Of a DNA stretch of 64,000 nt, positions 61,987 to 64,000 are shown in pieces. The notes under the pieces are model-generated. The model saw nothing but the letters and a program-made list of their open reading frames with translations, had not been told where the DNA came from and did no database searches. The stretch comes from Candidatus Syntrophosphaera thermopropionivorans (GTDB lineage: Bacteria > Cloacimonadota > Cloacimonadia > Cloacimonadales > Cloacimonadaceae), in assembly GCF_004353895.1 (NCBI RefSeq), contig NZ_SMOG01000004.1, positions 26,459 to 90,458 on the forward strand, read 5' to 3'. Numbering within the stretch: the first letter of the stretch is position 1; every line of letters begins with the position of its first letter. The position numbers and the translations under genes were made by a program.

Positions 61987-63180
61987 ATGATTGAAATTAT
62001 TGATCAAAAATGTATAGGTTGTGGACTCTGTACCAGAGCCTGTGCTTATGGTGCAATCAGCATACAGGCAAAACTTGCTGTTATAGATGAAGATAAATGC
62101 ACACTTTGTGGAGCATGTGTGGAGACTTGTCCTTTTGAGGCTATCCTTATCCGAAAACAAGCAGCAGAACAAATTGATAAGGAACAATATAAGGGTGTCT
62201 GGGTCTTTGCTGAACAGAGAGATGGAGTTATTGCACCTGTGGTATTTGAGCTTTTAGGGAAAGGAAAAGAACTGGCTGAACAGATGAATTCTGCTCTCAC
62301 TGCTGTGCTTCTGGGTTCAAATCTGGAAAACCTATATCCAGAGCTTTTTGCTTTTGGGGCAGATCAGGTGATAGCTGTTGATAATCCAGCACTGGAACAT
62401 TTTCTTGATCTCAATTATGCACGAGCTTTAACTGAAATTGCTCGTAAACATAAACCAGCTATTATTCTGGCTGGAGCAACTGTTACCGGAAGGTCTTTCA
62501 TCCCAAGAGTAGCGGTACAATTACATACAGGTTTAACAGCAGACTGTACTGGTTTGGAAATTGATCCCGAAACTGGAAACTTACTTCAGACCAGACCTGC
62601 CTTTGGTGGCAATATTATGGCTACTATTATCACTCCTAATCATCGTCCCCAAATGGCAACTGTTCGTCATAAAGTTATGGATGCTTTACCTCGTGATGAT
62701 TCACGCAAAGGTGAAATAATTAAAGAACAGATAGATTTTAGTGATTTAGAGGATAAGAGCTTCTGGTTGGGTTTTGAAAAAGAAAAGACCACTCTCGTTA
62801 ATATTACGGAAGCAAACATCATTGTTTCGGGTGGAAGAGGTCTGAAAGAAGCTAAGAACTTTGCCCTGTTAGAAGAGTTAGCTGAAGCTTTAGGTGGGGC
62901 AGTGGGAGCTTCTCGTGCTGCTGTGGATGCAGAATGGATTCCCTATTCTCATCAAGTGGGTCAAACCGGAAAGACCGTTAAACCAAAAATTTATATTGCT
63001 GTTGGAATTTCTGGTGCTATTCAGCATTTGGCAGGAATGTCTTCTTCCGATTATATTATAGCCATTAACAAGGACCCAGATGCTCCTATCTTTAAAGTAG
63101 CAGACCTGGGAATAGTAGGCGACCTGTTTGAGATTGTTCCCCTCATCACTAAGAAAGTAAAAGAAATTCGTCAGAAATAA
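61987..63180 (+). CDS. etfA: Electron transfer flavoprotein alpha subunit with N-terminal 2[4Fe-4S] ferredoxin domain
   Basis: This 397-residue protein has ferredoxin motifs at C9-C12-C15-C19 and C38-C41-C44-C48. An EtfA core follows, with an alpha/beta N-domain (AIILAGATVTGRSFIPRVA) and the C-terminal FAD domain (IIVSGGRGLKEAKNFALLEELAEAL pattern, SHQVGQTGKTVKPKIYIAVGISGAIQH split by residue). Ferredoxin-linked EtfA is known from caffeyl-CoA reductase-type bifurcating Etfs. The usual partner gene etfB is not adjacent or anywhere in this window. The upstream bases hold a candidate promoter, and queE follows. The function is electron transfer between a dehydrogenase and ferredoxin; the partner is unknown. 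Confidence 0.93.
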   Translation: MIEIIDQKCIGCGLCTRACAYGAISIQAKLAVIDEDKCTLCGACVETCPFEAILIRKQAAEQIDKEQYKGVWVFAEQRDGVIAPVVFELLGKGKELAEQMNSALTAVLLGSNLENLYPELFAFGADQVIAVDNPALEHFLDLNYARALTEIARKHKPAIILAGATVTGRSFIPRVAVQLHTGLTADCTGLEIDPETGNLLQTRPAFGGNIMATIITPNHRPQMATVRHKVMDALPRDDSRKGEIIKEQIDFSDLEDKSFWLGFEKEKTTLVNITEANIIVSGGRGLKEAKNFALLEELAEALGGAVGASRAAVDAEWIPYSHQVGQTGKTVKPKIYIAVGISGAIQHLAGMSSSDYIIAINKDPDAPIFKVADLGIVGDLFEIVPLITKKVKEIRQK

Positions 63181-63217
63181 GTGGCATCTCTTTTCTTTGA
63201 AAAGTGATAGGTATTCT

Positions 63218-63841
63218 ATGTCATTAAATATATGTGAGATTTTCTATAGTTTGCAGGGTGAATCAACCTATTCTGGTTTACCCTGCATTTTTATTAGATT
63301 AAGCGGATGTAACCTCCGTTGTTCCTGGTGTGATACAACTTATACATGGAGCAATGGGAAAGAAATGTCCATTGAACAAATTCTGCAAGAGATTCGTAAA
63401 TATCCTTGTTCTTTAGTGGAAATCACCGGAGGAGAACCTCTTTTACAAAAAAGGACAATTGAACTGATGGAGATATTGCATCAGGAGAAATATCGGATTT
63501 TACTTGAGACTAATGGTACTCAATCCCTGCAAAATGTCCCTGATTATGTAGTGAAAATCGTAGATGTGAAGTGTCCTGGAAGCGGATTTGGTGAATCATT
63601 TTTAATGGAAAACCTTAATTTTCTCCTGCCAGTGGATGAAATAAAGTTTGTTCTTGCTTCGCGTGAAGACTATATGTTCGCCCTAAATTTTATCCGAAAT
63701 AATGCCTTAGAGGATAGGATTTTACTTTTTTCTCCTGTGATTGGTCATCTTGCTCCAGAAACTCTCGCTCAATGGATGCTAAAAGATGGAGTTCCTGCCC
63801 ATTTACAATTCCAGCTACATAAACTCTTACAATTAGCTTAA
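63218..63841 (+). CDS. queE: 7-carboxy-7-deazaguanine synthase QueE
   Basis: This 207-residue radical SAM enzyme makes the 7-deazaguanine core of queuosine. The cluster motif CNLRCSWC gives C31, C35 and C38 (CX3CX2C), and EITGGEPLLQ is the SAM-binding segment. I choose the ATG at 63218 (MSLNICEIFYS) over a TTG at 63197, which would add MKSDRYS without a better ribosome-binding site. It follows etfA by 37 bases. The other queuosine genes (queC, queD, folE) are not in this window. Confidence 0.92.
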   Translation: MSLNICEIFYSLQGESTYSGLPCIFIRLSGCNLRCSWCDTTYTWSNGKEMSIEQILQEIRKYPCSLVEITGGEPLLQKRTIELMEILHQEKYRILLETNGTQSLQNVPDYVVKIVDVKCPGSGFGESFLMENLNFLLPVDEIKFVLASREDYMFALNFIRNNALEDRILLFSPVIGHLAPETLAQWMLKDGVPAHLQFQLHKLLQLA

Positions 63842-63843
63842 TC

Positions 63844-63875
63844 CTTCAATTATTATTCCTTTTTGAAGTCTTTTT
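63844..63875 (+). terminator. Probable terminator of etfA-queE
   Basis: A 6-bp stem CTTCAA/TTGAAG (63844-63849 with 63863-63868) is followed by TCTTTTT just after the queE stop. The stem is short but the U-run is clear. Confidence 0.45.
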
Positions 63876-63954
63876 AACTTAGCAGTCTGCTATTTTACTT
63901 TTATAGATAGTATTAATTTAGTATAGCTCTCTTGTTTTGTTTACTTTTATGAGA

Positions 63955-64000
63955 TTAAGAAGTCAATTCAAGTTTAGCTTTTATAAGACCAGCAAGAGGA
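63955..64000 (-). CDS. Possible C-terminal end of a gene running off the window
   Basis: On the minus strand an open frame enters from the edge and reads PLAGLIKAKLELTS before a TAA at 63955-63957. The composition is protein-like, but only 14 codons are visible, so the product cannot be named and chance is possible. Confidence 0.3.
   Translation of the reverse strand, partial: PLAGLIKAKLELTS

Overview
The window looks like chromosomal DNA of an AT-rich, strictly anaerobic Gram-negative bacterium. I infer Cloacimonadota (Candidatus Cloacimonas-like, FCB superphylum) from the combination of features. These are a secreted protein ending in a YPNPFNPET/SGIYLYRL-type C-terminal sorting domain, lipid A genes with an LpxC-FabZ fusion, a TonB-dependent receptor paired with a DUF4249-like lipoprotein, a Bat (aerotolerance-type) operon, a clostridial-order Rnf operon and multi-cofactor electron-bifurcation-type enzymes. 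The assignment is an inference, since no rRNA lies in the window. No tRNA, rRNA, CRISPR array, insertion sequence or prophage was seen.

Layout. 0.1-2.3 kb (+): Rrf2 regulator, cysteine desulfurase, and an IscU scaffold fused to a second domain. 2.4-4.8 kb (-): a dihydropyrimidine-dehydrogenase-like GltD/DHOD/ferredoxin fusion. 5.2-11.4 kb (+): secreted multidomain protein, TonB-dependent receptor, lipoprotein. 12.1-17.2 kb (-): purS, purQ, comF, a small unknown, a GlmL/MutL-type ATPase and a barrel/KOW-like protein. 17.5-26.4 kb (-): moxR, DUF58 protein, batA-E set and a D-2-hydroxyacid dehydrogenase. 26.5-30.2 kb (-): rpmB, a cyclic-nucleotide-domain histidine kinase, a flavodiiron protein and mutM. 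30.8-36.4 kb (+): a three-gene NuoE/NuoF/NuoG-GltD complex resembling Stn-type electron-bifurcating transhydrogenases. 36.4-46.3 kb (-): wecA-like, MBL hydrolase, TPR lipoprotein, DUF5683-like protein, lipoprotein, pcrA and mfd. 46.6-49.0 kb (+): secreted beta-propeller protein. 49.7-56.3 kb (-): gcvPA, gcvPB, ompH, lpxD, lpxC-fabZ, lpxA. 56.5-61.8 kb (-): rnfCDGEAB. 62.0-63.8 kb (+): ferredoxin-EtfA fusion and queE.

How the genes fit together. Redox balancing dominates. Rnf couples ferredoxin and NAD to an ion gradient. The Stn-like complex and the ferredoxin-linked EtfA would move electrons between NAD(P)H and ferredoxin. The split glycine decarboxylase, the DPD-like enzyme and the mutase-type ATPase fit amino-acid or pyrimidine fermentation. 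The flavodiiron protein and the Rrf2-led Fe-S operon point to O2/NO stress handling. The envelope genes (lipid A, OmpH, WecA, Bat, TonB receptor, sorted secreted protein) indicate a full outer membrane.

The least conventional items are the Stn-like operon with its degenerate molybdopterin-type tail, two copies of an 11-bp tandem-repeat element headed by an inverted unit, an orphan GlmL/barrel-protein pair without a mutase, an IscU-plus-second-domain fusion, a CX3H variant zinc finger in MutM, and a non-canonical ferredoxin motif in the DPD-like fusion.
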